Part shown: positions 42,365 through 54,284 of the stretch, piece after piece
Position numbering within the stretch: position 1 is the stretch's first letter
Layout of the letters: the number at the start of each line of letters is the position of its first letter
Source of the DNA: Microvelia longipes
Taxonomy: Eukaryota > Arthropoda > Insecta > Hemiptera > Veliidae
NCBI GenBank assembly: GCA_018340805.1
Contig: JACMZG010000008.1
Span: 79,552,042 to 79,616,041 of the forward strand
Length of the DNA: 64,000 bases
Direction: 5' to 3'
Translations under genes and position numbers: made by a program
The notes under the pieces: model-generated
The model's database searches: none
What the model saw: the letters and a program-made list of their open reading frames with translations, nothing else
What the model was told of the DNA's origin: nothing

Positions 42365-42445
42365 ATAATTCACACAATATAATTGTGTCAACTATTCATG
42401 TTTTGCAAAACTCGGTAGTATCAAAATGATATAGAAAAATAATTC
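42365..42445. repeat. Family C terminal fragment
   Basis: CACAATATAATTGTGTCAAC, ATTCATGTTTTGCAAAACTC and GGTAGTATCAAAATGATAT recur at 56.2 and 56.39-56.45 kb. Confidence 0.65.
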
Positions 42446-42529
42446 GTTGCACTTTGGTAAAGTATACTTCGCTCTTTCCGAAGCGAAGTTTCGTTTAAAT
42501 GCAGCGAGTATATCTATGGATTATTTTAA

Positions 42530-42785
42530 TATTAAACCTAAGCAGCATCGAGCTAGGTAAGTGCCTGGATAGGTGACCGCAGGGAATAACAAGAATGTAT
42601 TTAGTATTCGAGGACGAGCAAAGCAAGTCTGAAATAACATAATTATCCATATAGATAATAATGAGAAGTTAAAAATAGTGAAAAATATTTATTATGGAGT
42701 AGCTCGGTACTTCTGCTCTCAACTTCGGACTTGCTTTGCTCATCCTCAAAATGTTATAATTATCCAAACCATAAAGTGTTAAAAA
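42530..42785 (+). repeat. 5S-like dispersed family, copy i
   Basis: 5S-like block at 42539-42590: TAAGCAGCATCGAGCTAGGT AAGTGCCTGGATAGGTGACC GCAGGGAATA. Then GAGGACGAGCAAAGCAAGTC and, inverted after it, GACTTGCTTTGCTCATCCTC near 42740. The tail of this copy is therefore partly inverted. Confidence 0.75.
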
Positions 42786-42799
42786 ATTAATACGGGCCT

Positions 42800-43510
<711 letters not shown>

Positions 43511-43904
43511 AAAGCTCCCTAGTATAGCTTTAGTCAAAAATAATTAAAGAAATATAAATAAACATCAATTTAAATGGATCAAAAATAAAAATTTAATTAA
43601 ATTTCTGACAATAAAATTCATCTTTCAAATATAGTTTACATAAAATAATACATGGGAGAAATAAAACATTAACAATTCTTTAAAACTATAAAATAGTACA
43701 CAATTAGGCGAAACATAAGAAGAAGAAATATATACAAAAATATGAAATTAAAGAAGAAATAAAAACAAGATTTATTATTTTGTTTAATTTGTTAAGTAAT
43801 ATTTACATTCATGGAGAGAACATGTGCAAACAGCTGATTTCATCTTTTTAAGTTTTATTTGTTGAAGTAATTTTTATTATCAGAACATTATATCTTTATA
43901 GTTA

Positions 43905-44005
43905 GTGAGCGTAGGGGTTGATTTTCTACGTCATAAGATATATGAACCATTCGGTCATGGGATTTACAGGTCCTTAGAGTAAAGTAGGGGAAACACCGGT
44001 GTTTT
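43905..44005. repeat. Inverted partner of 45.34-45.44 kb
   Basis: TATGAACCATTCGGTCATGG GATTTACAGG against CTGTAAATCACATAACCGAA TGGTTCATA, about 1.4 kb apart. Confidence 0.6.
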
Positions 44006-44084
44006 ATTCCGGGGCTGGACAATATGCTAACTTTAGAATTATTATAACTATTTTATTTTTTTTAAAAAAATATACTAATTAAAA

Positions 44085-44972
44085 AAAATCTGGTTCAGGG
44101 TAAATCGGAACATCTCCTCATCACATCGGATTTGATTCGCTCATCCTCCCTACTTTGTACTCGCTTCGCTCGTCCTCAAAATATACAAGTCGTTAAATTA
44201 TGAAACGACACATCTTCGGACACGCTTTGCTCGTCCTCAGATAGTAAATATATCCCTTTCATTCCCAGCAGTCACCCATCCAGGCACTTCCAAGTCACCC
44301 ACCAACACGCTCAATGCGGCTTAACTTTTATGATCCAACAAAAATCATTAATATACTTGTCATATTGAAACAAAACTTAGTGTACTTATTTATTAATATA
44401 ATAATAAATTTATTATTATTATTATTATTTATTTTTAATCATTAAGGTTTATAATAGTACCAAATTTAAACTCAATTGAATCATTTGCAAAATGCACACA
44501 AGCCATTCGATAAAAATTGAATTAATGCTGATAATCATGATTGAAACGAAACTGAATGTAGTTATGTATTACGTAAAGGTAAACACTTGTACTGAATTTC
44601 AACTCAATTGGATGCTTTTACGATTTTTTATATTTTTTTTTAAAAACGTCTACAAGTAATTTAATAAAAATTAAACTAATGCAGATAATAAGTTGAAACT
44701 CAATCTCAACTCAACTGAGTCAATATTGCGAGTTAATGACTTTATAAAAAATATTTTCTGGATAGCACAACTACACTTATAGATTGATTTTTGCAGCAAG
44801 TTTCAACTCTCTAGTATAAATACGCAGGGAGCTACGATGATAATATACAGATAGACAACTTTGTGAAAACCATATAGGAGGCCTTTAAAACATATAATTC
44901 CGGTGACATCCTGATTTTGAATTTTTTTGCAAACACAATACTTTTCCTATACACCTAAGGTATAATTGAGGA
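44085..44972 (-). repeat. 5S-like dispersed family, fullest copy
   Basis: About 890 bases with every block: CAGGGTAAATCGGAACATCT; ATCGGATTTGATTCGCTCAT; TGTACTCGCTTCGCTCGTCC; CGGACACGCTTTGCTCGTCC; a 5S-like block 44261-44324; ATCATTAATATACTTGTCAT; two AATGCTGATAA/AATGCAGATAA blocks; GGATAGCACAACT; CAGGGAGCTACGATGATAAT; and the terminal TTTCCTATACACCTAAGGTA, GAGGAAAAGTAAAA. About 230 bases appear duplicated internally (44340-44480 and 44530-44680). No long ORF, so it is probably a SINE-like or other non-autonomous element. Confidence 0.85.
44261..44324 (-). ncRNA. 5S rRNA-like block with a 14-base insertion
   Basis: Minus strand: TTAAGCCGCATTGAGCGTG..., then GTGCCTGGATGGGTGACTGC TGGGAATG. It aligns to 5S A box through C box, with an extra TGGGTGACTTGGAA-like stretch between the intermediate element and C box. 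Confidence 0.75.
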
Positions 44973-44999
44973 AAAGTAAAATACAAATAAAAGTTGTAA

Positions 45000-46185
45000 G
45001 CACTTCAGAAAACAACAAATTTTTTAGCCCTGTTCGTTTACTACATAACATACAAATGCATGTAATATGAAATGAACTTTATTTGTAAGGTACAGTCCAT
45101 CGAAATATCATCTCCCCTCTCCTTCATTCATTATAATTTTTTTATAACTTAAAGCCTTTATATCTTTAATACAAAGCGACGTAGGTAAAAAATTATCAGG
45201 ACTAAAAATGTTTGTTTTTTTTGAGTACTACAATTTTTATTTATATTTTTTTTTTAGAATTTTAAAAAATAAAAAAGTTATAATTTTTTTCTGTGTCAGC
45301 ATATTGTCTAGCTCCGGAGTCAAACACCAGACCGGTTTCCTTACAGTTACTTATAACCCTGTAAATCACATAACCGAATGGTTCATAAATACTATGATAT
45401 AGAAAATGACCTCTGGCTCTTCGGGACTATAATGATAATGACCTTCATAAGAATTATTGAAGCATATATCGTAGTTCTTTTGGCGGCCGGCACTACATTT
45501 GAGTAAAAAAATATTAGGACTTCCAAAATCTTTTAAGACAAACCTCTACCAATTTTTGAAGTGAGGATGTGTTATGATTTCTATATATTTTTATACTCTT
45601 TTGTGTAAAATAGAAGAAAATAAGTTGAAAAGAATTTTTCTTAAAGGCTGCACTATCACTAAGAGAGATAAACACCTGGACAATAAGAGTCAAAATTTTA
45701 AAATATTATTGATTATAATGGGCGTTTATTTTTTAAAATTGACCTTGGATCATAAAGTTTGTTATCTTACCACAATGTTTATCTATCGACATTTTGATGT
45801 AGCTCAGCCTTAAAAACCCTTTTTCCTAAACTAAGGACATAATTTTAATCAGAATAGCACCAAAATTGGTGTCTGTAATATTTAAACCCATCCAATAAAT
45901 ACTTAATAGATTTGTTTGAAGAAAAACAAAAATGGGTTTCTAAGCGAGGTGTCCAAAATTTGAAAAAGAGCGATTCATTTAATTAATGTTATTAAGTCCT
46001 GTAGAAAATTTCAAGTCTCTAAGTCAAATAGAGATAGAGCAAAATTGAGAGAATCCCAACAACATAACCTTAAGAAGGAGAAATTAATCTTTTAAAAGTT
46101 TTAATTGGAAAAGTAAATATTCTTCTAAAATAAAAATTAATTTTTTTAAAAAGGAAATTATGTGTAATCCTAAATGTAGCAACAG
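45000..46185. other. AT-rich, no gene
   Basis: Short frames at 45.2 and 45.57 kb are low-complexity; no domain or splice context. The repeat partner at 45.34-45.44 kb is noted separately. Confidence 0.4.
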
Positions 46186-46189
46186 TTAT

Positions 46190-46330
46190 ACCTCTATGAG
46201 TTCATCTCAACTAGGGCAATTTATTTTGACATAGTTAGTAGCACTGCATTCCTACCATGAATGATAGGCAGGAACCGATCAGAGCCCAGAGATCTTATCA
46301 ATCTGGGGGCAAAAAACTATTTGATATGCA
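46190..46330. repeat. Dispersed repeat, inverted partner of 18.21-18.33 kb
   Basis: CTAGGGCAATTTATTTTGAC ATAGTTAG and GATCAGAGCCCAGAGATCTT, in reverse complement of the 18.2 kb copy, 28 kb apart. Confidence 0.6.
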
Positions 46331-47325
46331 ATAGCAAAATTAGAGTATAAACATTATTGAGAGAACTACTAATTTATACATCATAAGGAAATCTTTTTCT
46401 GGAAATTTAATCTGAGCCTTTTTAAACTTATAATATGAAAAATTAATTAGCTCACGGTAAAATAAAGAAAATTGAACAAATTAACTTTAGATATCTTTAA
46501 TTCATCAGCTAAAACATAGATGCAGTAAATAAAAATAGCAGTGCTGAGAAATCTTTATGAAGAAGGTTAGGCTCAATGAGAAGGTTCACCTCCAAAGAGA
46601 CTTATACTTAGAGAGAGGAATTAAGTAAAATAACATAGTAATAAGGGATTTGTAGGTGTGTCAGTTTCTATTAGATGCCATAATTGTACTTACTCCTGCT
46701 AGAGCCTTCATAGAGGGAGACTAGAGACCACCAACCCCTCTACAAGCCCTATAAGAGTACATATTTATAATACGTCACATTAAATCACTTTATACAACTC
46801 TTAAAATTAAAGAATATATGCGATAGAAATAATTACATATTATTTTTAAATTCATTTTACTTCATTTAAAACAAAATAATTGAAAAATAATGTAATATTT
46901 ATGTGAAATTTAAATTATTATGAAAAATTAAAAAATGACGTCACCAATATAAAGTTATGGTACTAAGCTATTTATGGAATAATAAGAAGTGTTGTATCCT
47001 CCCTCTAAGTATTAGTCTCTTCGTTTACCTCAAACGAGTTGGGTTACAATTAGTCCTACACTGCAAGTCCTCTTAGGAATACTTCTCACAACTTGATTGT
47101 AAGAGATAGACACGAACATCAAAATTGACTTAAATCTCTATATTTTTAAAATTAGGCATTATTATTATTTAGGCTCTCAAATTTTCACAAAGATAACAAA
47201 TAAATATTATAAAACAACAATAATAGTAACAATGGAATGTAAATAAAAATTACTGCAACTTAAAATATTTTAGTATAAGAAAACAAATAAGAAATAAAAC
47301 ACATTATAAACTATAGAGATATTAT
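46331..47325. other. AT-rich, no gene
   Basis: Contains AGAGACTTATACTTAGAGAG and GAGGGAGACTAGAGACCACC near 46.6-46.74 kb, which look like decayed repeat text. GCTATTTATGGAAT flanks a TCCTCCCTCTAAG stretch. Confidence 0.4.
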
Positions 47326-47329
47326 TACT

Positions 47330-47640
47330 AGAAGGGCCCTTGAGGTTAAATTTTGAAACATTGAAAAAGTAACTTGACCACCTTCGCTTGTAGTATAATC
47401 ATATAATTAGTGCAAAATCATAATAACTTATGTAGTAGAACGTTAAAAATACAAATCAAAACACCAACAATGTGTGGTAAGCCGAAAACAATTGATTTAT
47501 TATAACCTTTACTCACTCTTGGTGGAGGTTTCAATGAGGTTACACAGAGCCCCTGAGAGCCCTAAAAAGATGTTCCAGGCTTTTCAATTTATTGAGATAG
47601 GCTATGCCCCCCCCCCCCCAGTATATATCTCTATGTTATA
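47330..47640. repeat. MITE family D, complete copy
   Basis: From ATAGAGATATTATTACTAGA AGGGCCCTTG to GATAGGCTATGC, a C run and AGTATATATCTCTATG. Short inverted ends (ATAGAGATAT/ATATCTCTAT). The interior has AACTTGACCACCTTCGCTTG, TTGGTGGAGGTTTCAATGAG and CCCTGAGAGCCCTAAAAAGA. Confidence 0.75.
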
Positions 47641-47984
47641 AACAACCAATAATTTGCATTGACGCCAAAAATAACAAATGTCATTAATAGTGATTAAAAA
47701 CATTTTTATAATCTTTAAATTATGATCTACTGAAGAATCACAACTTTATCAAACTTGATATTTATCAGCAATTTTGGTAGATGACTTTATTATATATGAA
47801 CATCAACAGTACTTAAAAGGTTTCATAAAGATAAATAAAATAACATAATACAGTTGTGACTTCACAAGTATACCTATTAGTATATAAAGGCATAATATAC
47901 ATTATAATGAAGACTTCAGTCTGTGTATTTTATAATTTAATAAAATATATCTTACATAGGTTTACACTGCCATAATGTAGGTCT

Positions 47985-48480
47985 TAATATTTAATATTAA
48001 ATATAAGTAATATTTGTCTTATATGGCATAATATTTGTCTTTTTTAGGCATAATATTTTTCTTAAATAGACATAATATTTATTGTATATAGGCAAAATAT
48101 TTTTCTTATATAGACATAATACTTGTCTTATATAGGCATAATATTTTCTTAAATAGACATAATATTTATCATATATAGGCTCACTATTTTCCTTTTATAG
48201 ACATAATATTTGTCTTATATAGATATAATATTTTTCTTATATAGACATAATATTTGTCTTATATAGGCCTAATATTTGTCTTTTATAGGCATAATATTTT
48301 TCTTAAATTGATATAATATTTATTGTAATTTGGCATAATGGTTTTCTTAAATAAACATAATATTTATCGTACATAAGCATAATATTTTTCTTATATTGAC
48401 ATAATATTTGTTTTATATAGACATAATATTTGTCTTATATAGGAATAATATTTGTCCTATATAGGCTCATCCAGCCATAA
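47985..48480 (+). repeat. Degenerate tandem array of ATAATATTTGTCTTATATAGGC units
   Basis: About 20 units of 22-24 bases alternate between TAGGCATAATATTTNTCTTA and TAGACATAATATTTGTCTTA. Confidence 0.85.
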
Positions 48481-48635
48481 ATGTATGTCTTACATTGGCT
48501 TATATAGGAATAATATTTGTCCTATATAGGCTCATCCAGCCATAAATGTATGTCTTACATTGGCTTATATAGGAATAATATTTGTCCTATATAGGCTCAT
48601 CCAGCCATAAATGTATGTCTTACATTGGCTTATAC
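48441..48635 (+). repeat. Three exact-length 65-bp repeats
   Basis: Units start at 48441, 48506 and 48571, each AGGAATAATATTTGTCCTAT followed by ATAGGCTCATCCAGCCATAA, then ATGTATGTCTTACATTGGCT and TATAT. They are identical or nearly so, unlike the degenerate array they grew from. Confidence 0.9.
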
Positions 48636-48639
48636 ACGC

Positions 48640-49200
48640 ATAATACATGCTTCATAGACTTTTAAAGGCATAATACATGTCATATATAGGCTTGTACAGC
48701 TTCAATATATGATTTGTATAGGCTTGCCCAGGCATAATATATGTATTATGCCCACAATTTATTATTATATTATTTAAAATATACTAAAATGTATACATGG
48801 TTTTGCTGGCAGTTTCTCTAATAGTAACATCAAGATATATTTTCTTGTATATTATTTATTAGTTGAAGTAATATATTATATTTTAAAGACCTATATGAGA
48901 AGCTGTAAATTAATAACAATAACATTTTTTGAATAGTAATTTAAAAATTATAGTATTCTTTTCAATAGTCATTTAAAACCTCTAAAATCCAAGAGTTGGC
49001 GACACGGAATGTTGGACTAAAATGCATTTAAAAAAGATTTAGTAAATTCAATTCAACATGTGTAAAGTCTTTAAAACAGGCCCAATAATTTTTGTCAGTG
49101 TAGAATGAAAGAAAATAATTTAAAAAAAATTATACACCACTGGAAAATAACAAGTTTGAAATCAGCTGTTTCTAATTTGTTAAAATCAAACTATGTCCAC
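48640..49200. other. AT-rich, no gene
   Basis: The edge (48640-48760) is decayed tandem-array text (AGGCATAATACATG, AGGCTTGCCCAGGCATAATA). Nothing else. Confidence 0.4.
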
Positions 49201-49204
49201 ATCT

Positions 49205-49510
49205 AGAGATATATTGCTAGAGGAGGCATACCCTATGTCAATACATTGCTAGACTTGAAACATCTCTATGAGACTCTGTGTAACCTCATTGTAACCTAAT
49301 CCAAGGGAGTATTAATGTTATAAAAATGAGTGTTTGTCTGCTTTTTGAACATTGTTTGTGTTTTGTATGATAAATCTTTTGTTATATAATATAATATTAT
49401 ATTGTTTTTTGTAGTATTCATTTGATTTTAGTAATTATCTAAGGTTTACTTTTTCGATGTTTCAAAATTGAACTAAAAGGGTCTTTCTAGTAATAATACC
49501 TCTATGCATT
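49205..49510. repeat. MITE family D, diverged copy
   Basis: TCTAGAGATATATTGCTAGA GGAGGCATACCCTATG at the left; AACTAAAAGGGTCTTTCTAG TAATAATACCTCTATG at the right. Orientation opposite to the 47.33 kb copy. Confidence 0.65.
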
Positions 49511-49969
49511 ACATTTAGAAGTTAAGTCTGGGTTATGTGTAAAGACCACAAACGGCTTTGAAATTGTAAACAGCGTGCCACAGCTGTTATTTTAATTACA
49601 ACCACATATATGCCGTCACTTAGACTTAACTTTTGAAAGTAGACACAGATCTAAACAGAAACAAAGTGTAGGTAAGGAAACATTCAAATAGAAATGAAAG
49701 TACAATTTTCAATTGTAAGAATTATTAAAAAATACACATCAACAACGATTTGTCTTGAAAACTTACAGGTGACAAATTACTTATACATCACTTTATCTAC
49801 AAAATGAAGCAGTTGGGGGCTTTGGATTTAGAAAATGCAGTCAATTTACTATTTTTAAACCAAATTATATTTTAAATTATGTGGTAAAAAGCAGTAACTA
49901 AGAAATGGCTTGGTTACCGAGGTCTAACTTGACCTGCCATTTTCTTTTAACATACATATACATAGGTCT

Positions 49970-50095
49970 AATTATTATAACACTATAATTTATGGGAACC
50001 TGAGTACAAAAATTAATGTTTGTTTTTTAGCAGCTCTGACAACAAAACGACATTGCAACGATTAATATATAACGTCCACTTTCAAAGAAAGGGTT
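49970..50095. repeat. Short duplicated segment (partner at 52.15-52.29 kb)
   Basis: ATGGGAACCTGA, TAGCAGCTCTGACAACAAAA CGACATTGCAACG correspond to ATGGAAACCTGA, TAGCTCTAACACAATCACGA CATTGCAATGG on the same strand. Confidence 0.5.
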
Positions 50096-50221
50096 TGTAA
50101 ACTTTACTTAAAACAAATGTGATAAGTATTACATGTACTTTCACATTCAAATTAAACTATTCAAACATCTATTTGATTTTCAATCATCAAATTTCTAACT
50201 TCAGAATACAATGTCTTCTTA

Positions 50222-50247
50222 CACACACACACACACAGATGTACATA

Positions 50248-50320
<73 letters not shown>

Positions 50321-50332
50321 ATATATATACAC
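50222..50332. repeat. (CA)n/(TA)n microsatellite
   Basis: ACACACACACACACACAGAT then TA units with one TATTTATA interruption. Confidence 0.94.
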
Positions 50333-50339
50333 AAATATT

Positions 50340-52375
50340 AAAGAATCTAAAGTTGGAAATCTTATTTAAATAAAAAAGCACAATCAATCCTTTTATTCTT
50401 TAAAGATTTTTTCCCCTTCTTAGAATATAATACAAAATTATAGGGTAATTTTTATTTATTTTTCATAATGGGATTGACTGGAACAACTGAGAGGGGGGAA
50501 TAAATAGGGGGGTGTGGCCTCAAAAAATATACGTCTCAATTACAACTAGCCCCAGGATGTTTTAGAAAGGAAACAAAAATTTCCTTTTTTTATTTCAGGA
50601 CGCAAAAATATTTAATGATCTCATTATATAATCAAATGATAGCAATGTAAAAAATACAATATTTGTGTTATTAATAAAATTCAGCAAAGCATGCAGGCAA
50701 CTAATTTAAAAATAAATAGTTAAGTTGTCCATAAAGGAATACTATACTGTCAACAAATTATAATTAATTAATGATAATTATAATAAATATGATTAAATTA
50801 ATTATATTATAATAAATATAAAAATATATCTGTTTAATTTTTGGTTTAGCTGCTGATTAAAATTCTGTTAAATTTTTATTAACAGATAAGGACTTTAATG
50901 AAAATGATGAATTTATCGTCCAATTCTTTATTGACTAGTAATAAAAATTAAACTAAATAGCCTATATTAATATTGGAGAATAAATAAATAAAATAGAGAA
51001 ATAAATATAGAGGAAAATAATTGTAAGGTTGATATAACTTGTAAAGGAAAATTATATTTTTAATAAAAAAATATTTTTGATTAAATCAAACTTATCATAA
51101 ATGAAAAAAAGTTGGGGGTGAAATTATTATTAAATAAATAAATTAATAATTATTAACTTTCTGACAAATATTAGTGGATTGTAAGTTATTTCTGTAAATT
51201 TCTTATTGTTTGGTTTAAAGAATTGTTTAATAGTTAATCAGAGTGCTTTGTAAGAAGCAACGTATAGTAACTAAACCTCACATTTATTTTATATAAATTT
51301 ATGATGCTAAGTAGTAATAACTATATGATGCTATATTAGTTTAGGTGACCCCTTTTATTTGTTTATTTATTAAATAATCCATGGACTATGTAAATTAAGC
51401 AAACCCCGAACTTTTTTTTGTTTTTTACCATTGTCATTTATTAATTGTATCAATTGTTTTGATTTATGAATCAAAACAATTCATTTTATGAAGGGGTAAT
51501 CTAATATAAAGAAGTAACGTTATAACTATTTAATGCTATAGTTATAACTATACTCTATTCTATCATTATATTACTGAAGTAATTTTTGTATTATTTCTTT
51601 TTTTCTCTTGTTGTATTCCTTTTTTACTGTTTTTATTGCTTTTTTTTAACCATATATTTATATAACATTGTAAATAGCCTGTGCTTGTATATTTGTAAAA
51701 TAAATATATGTTATATAATTATATCATCATATAACTATAACACAATTGTTATATAGTCTCTCCCATATAAAGTAAAATCATAAATATCAGACTCATAATT
51801 GACTGCATTTCCTAAAAAAATTTCTTTAGCAAATTTGAAAAACAATGGAAAAAATTATAATCTTTAATTTTTAAAAAAGTTTTAGTATAAATATTTCTTA
51901 TTATCTTGAAAAAAGTTTGACAACATCAAAATATTGTATTAAATACACATATATCGCAGATGCAGAGAAGGCAAATTCTTTTATTATTTTATCTTTTTGT
52001 TATAAATTTATTATATTAATTTATCCAAATTATTATTATAACAAAAGATACGATTTATTTTGAAATATATTAAAATTTTTTATTATTGAAAAATATTTTA
52101 TACTTACTTTTAAAATATTTTTTTTTATTAATAAGAAAGGAGTTATTATAAAATTAGGACTTATGGAAACCTGATTTTTTTATGTTAAAAATAAAAATTA
52201 GTTTTGTAGCTCTAACACAATCACGACATTGCAATGGTTATTTTTTTAATATTCATTTTTATAGAAAAATCATCGAGACAAGAAAAACAAGCGGATCTCT
52301 ATGAACTGTAGACGGGCGCAGTGAGGTGAGAGAGTGGATGTGAGTTTGGATTCAATTTGTTTATATTAAATTTTT
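50340..52375. other. AT-rich DNA downstream of LRRC57, no gene
   Basis: About 2 kb with many TAATTA and A/T runs. One perfect hairpin, AATTGTTTTGAT...ATCAAAACAATT (51451-51481), and one GGGGGGAATAAATAGGGGGG patch (50494-50513). Part nearest 52.37 kb is presumably the LRRC57 3' UTR; no clear AATAAA was fixed. Confidence 0.4.
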
Positions 52376-52379
52376 ATGC

Positions 52380-53096
52380 CTACATCATTTTCTTTTTGCA
52401 TGCAGTATAGCGTTCCATATATTGTTCGTAACCTGGTACGTGAGAGAACTCCTTCATATCAAACAGATTCCCTTCCAAAGTAAGGAGAGAAACGTGCGAA
52501 TGAGTTAATAATCGAGCCGGGACGGATTTCAATTTCAAACAGTTCTCTTCTAAACGCAGTGTTCTTAGCCTAGTACAATCCGCTATGTCATCAGACACGT
52601 GAGATACTTGATTCTGGTTGAGGTTGAGTTCGGTAACGTGCAGTCCTCCGACACCTGAAGGTATCTCGGTTATCTTATTGTTGGATAGATCTAAAACGTC
52701 CAAGTGTTTGAGTTCACACAACATCATAGGAAATTCTGCCAATAGGTTCTGACTGAGTTTGACAGATTTTAAATTGGTAAGCTTTGCTATCGCACCGGGC
52801 AGATACTGTAGTTTATTATTATTTGCTGAAAAATTTTCCAGTTTAGTCAGAGAACCTATAGCACCAGGTAATTGTGTAAGCACGTTATGATCTACAACTA
52901 AAGTCTTTAGAGTCGTGAATGCCGCTATCTCTTGAGGCAGGTAAGAGAACTTGTTCTCTGAAATATCTAGAGTACGGAGTACACCCTGTAAATCTTTGAT
53001 AGGAGGAGGGAAGTGGTCGAGTTTCTGGTTTGAAACGTTCAGCACACCAGTCTTCTCGGCGTTGACACAGTGCTTCCTCAAAGCTTGGTTCCCCAT
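52380..53096 (-). CDS. LRRC57: Leucine-rich repeat-containing protein 57 (LRRC57)
   Basis: A complete 238-residue frame starts MGNQALRKHCVNAEKTGVLN and ends MERYTACKKKMM. Human LRRC57 is about 239 residues and shares the MGN-x-ALR start, the VLDLSNNKI and VTELNLNQNQVS-type repeats, LRLEENCL, EGNLF and the Y-MER-x-TA-x-KKK end. About eight 22-23-residue leucine-rich repeats fill residues 38-205. Gly2 with Asn3 suggests N-myristoylation and membrane association. No signal peptide or transmembrane segment. The molecular role is poorly known; LRRs suggest protein binding. The coding region is uninterrupted here. The GC content and codon use stand out from the flanks, and the start is supported by full-length alignment of family ends. 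Confidence 0.96.
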   Translation of the reverse strand: MGNQALRKHCVNAEKTGVLNVSNQKLDHFPPPIKDLQGVLRTLDISENKFSYLPQEIAAFTTLKTLVVDHNVLTQLPGAIGSLTKLENFSANNNKLQYLPGAIAKLTNLKSVKLSQNLLAEFPMMLCELKHLDVLDLSNNKITEIPSGVGGLHVTELNLNQNQVSHVSDDIADCTRLRTLRLEENCLKLKSVPARLLTHSHVSLLTLEGNLFDMKEFSHVPGYEQYMERYTACKKKMM

Positions 53097-53099
53097 CTC

Positions 53100-53545
53100 T
53101 TGTCTACCACTATAATTATACGAGTTAAATATATAAAAAGAGACGTTAGCAAATGCACTCTATTAAAATTACATCACAAACTAAATTCATTCGTTGCAAT
53201 AAAAAGATCGCGAGCTAGCGAGAGAGGAACATCGCGACTCGGGTTCCTCCACGGGTCGTCACACACATACAAAAATACTAAACTCTCGGTAAAAATACGA
53301 TAAAACGGAAATAAAATAAATGGCTATCCGAAGTGGAACTGAACTTAAAGTCGACTACATAGAAAAGAGGAGAAAAAAGTTTGTTTTGGTCAGGGTTTCC
53401 ATGGATGACATCTCATTACCTTGACACTTTTGACGAGACTGGAAATCAGCTGAGTTTTTCACTAGGACCCGCCCTCGCTTAGGGGCCGTGCCGTGTAGCA
53501 GCGCCACCGTCGCACCACCGTAAAAAACTAAAAATGAAATAAAAA
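53100..53545. promoter_or_regulatory. Probable divergent promoter between LRRC57 and a plus-strand gene
   Basis: This 450-base interval is CpG- and GC-richer than its surroundings (CGCGAGCTAGCGAGAGAGGA, GGGGCCGTGCCGTG, GCGCCACCGTCGCACCACCG) and lies head-to-head between the LRRC57 start and ATG-containing plus-strand exon sequence. A 5' UTR for each gene is expected in it. No TATA box was assigned. Confidence 0.55.
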
Positions 53546-53665
53546 ATGGACGACGCCGATATCGAAATTTCCGAGCCTAGACGAGATTTTGCCTTATTTA
53601 ATTTGTTATCGCTGTGTTGTGTCCTCGGGCCCCGCGAGACTCTGGCCGACATGATCGTGCGATAA
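53546..53665 (+). CDS. 39-codon ORF in likely 5' exon of an unidentified gene (uORF?)
   Basis: The ATG is preceded by AAAAAA and opens MDDADIEISEPRRDFALFNL, followed by LSLCCVLGPRETLADMIVR and TAA. The composition is balanced and GC-rich, unlike random AT-rich frames nearby. It lies in the exon-like segment that ends at the strong GTAAGT donor at 53719. Either it is an upstream ORF controlling the main start, or a conserved micropeptide. I recognise no family. Confidence 0.35.
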   Translation: MDDADIEISEPRRDFALFNLLSLCCVLGPRETLADMIVR

Positions 53666-53681
53666 ATATAAACAAGAAACC

Positions 53682-53718
53682 ATGACAACGATACCTCGAG
53701 AAGATAAACATGGCACAA
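53682..53718 (+). CDS. Probable first coding exon of an unidentified plus-strand gene
   Basis: Two starts are possible before the donor CAA/GTAAGT at 53719. ATG 53710 has an excellent context (AAACATGG) and gives MAQ. ATG 53682 gives MTTIPREDKHGTS-like text in another frame. The donor, the GC-rich upstream region and the head-to-head position with LRRC57 support a real gene whose remaining exons are outside the window or in unrecognised form. No downstream exon was found in the next 10 kb. Confidence 0.4.
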
Positions 53719-54284
53719 GTAAGTTTACATACAACATCTTGATTTCATTATCAGTATTTATTTACATAAGGTTTACGTATGATTTCAATGTCGACTGTGT
53801 TTGTTTATTTACTTTGGCTCCATCGTTTACTTTATTCATGTGGTTTGATTTGATAACAGAGCAGATCAAGATGTTGTGCATGGACTTTCCATAGCTATCA
53901 TCTTCTGGTCCTTATCTGTTTAGTTTGTTAAAAATTTACTTTTTAATCTCAAGAGGGTTATTTTTAATATTTCATCATTTGAGTTAGTTATAGTAAAGGC
54001 ACTAAGAGCCTGTCAGCTCTGAATAACAGTTTTATCCATTAAAGTTGCCTGGACATTGTTTTTAAAGGATATTGGTTTCGCACTAATACAGGGGTTGATG
54101 GTTGGGACTTCACTCCAACTTCTTTGTTTTTCTATTAGTTAGTTCATACCCACTTCTAAGTCTGCGGATCGTATACTGTACGTTATCTCAATATGGTAAT
54201 ATTAGCTGTATCCAATCACATACACTAGAACTAGGGAAATGGAATCTAAATGGATCCCCCCATACGCTGTATGTACCTTCAGAC
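53719..54284 (+). other. Probable intron 1 of the unidentified gene, no gene seen
   Basis: Starts with a strong GTAAGT donor. T-rich, with no recognisable repeat before the family D element at 54.29 kb. Frames at 53.75 and 54.10 kb are hydrophobic but low-confidence. Confidence 0.4.

Noticed and set aside
47985..48640. CRISPR-like array because of regular units
   Set aside because: Units are contiguous, with no unique spacers; the DNA is animal; it is an ordinary tandem repeat.
53070..53303. 77-codon plus frame across the LRRC57 start
   Set aside because: Antisense to the LRRC57 N-terminus and 5' leader; no domain and poor context.
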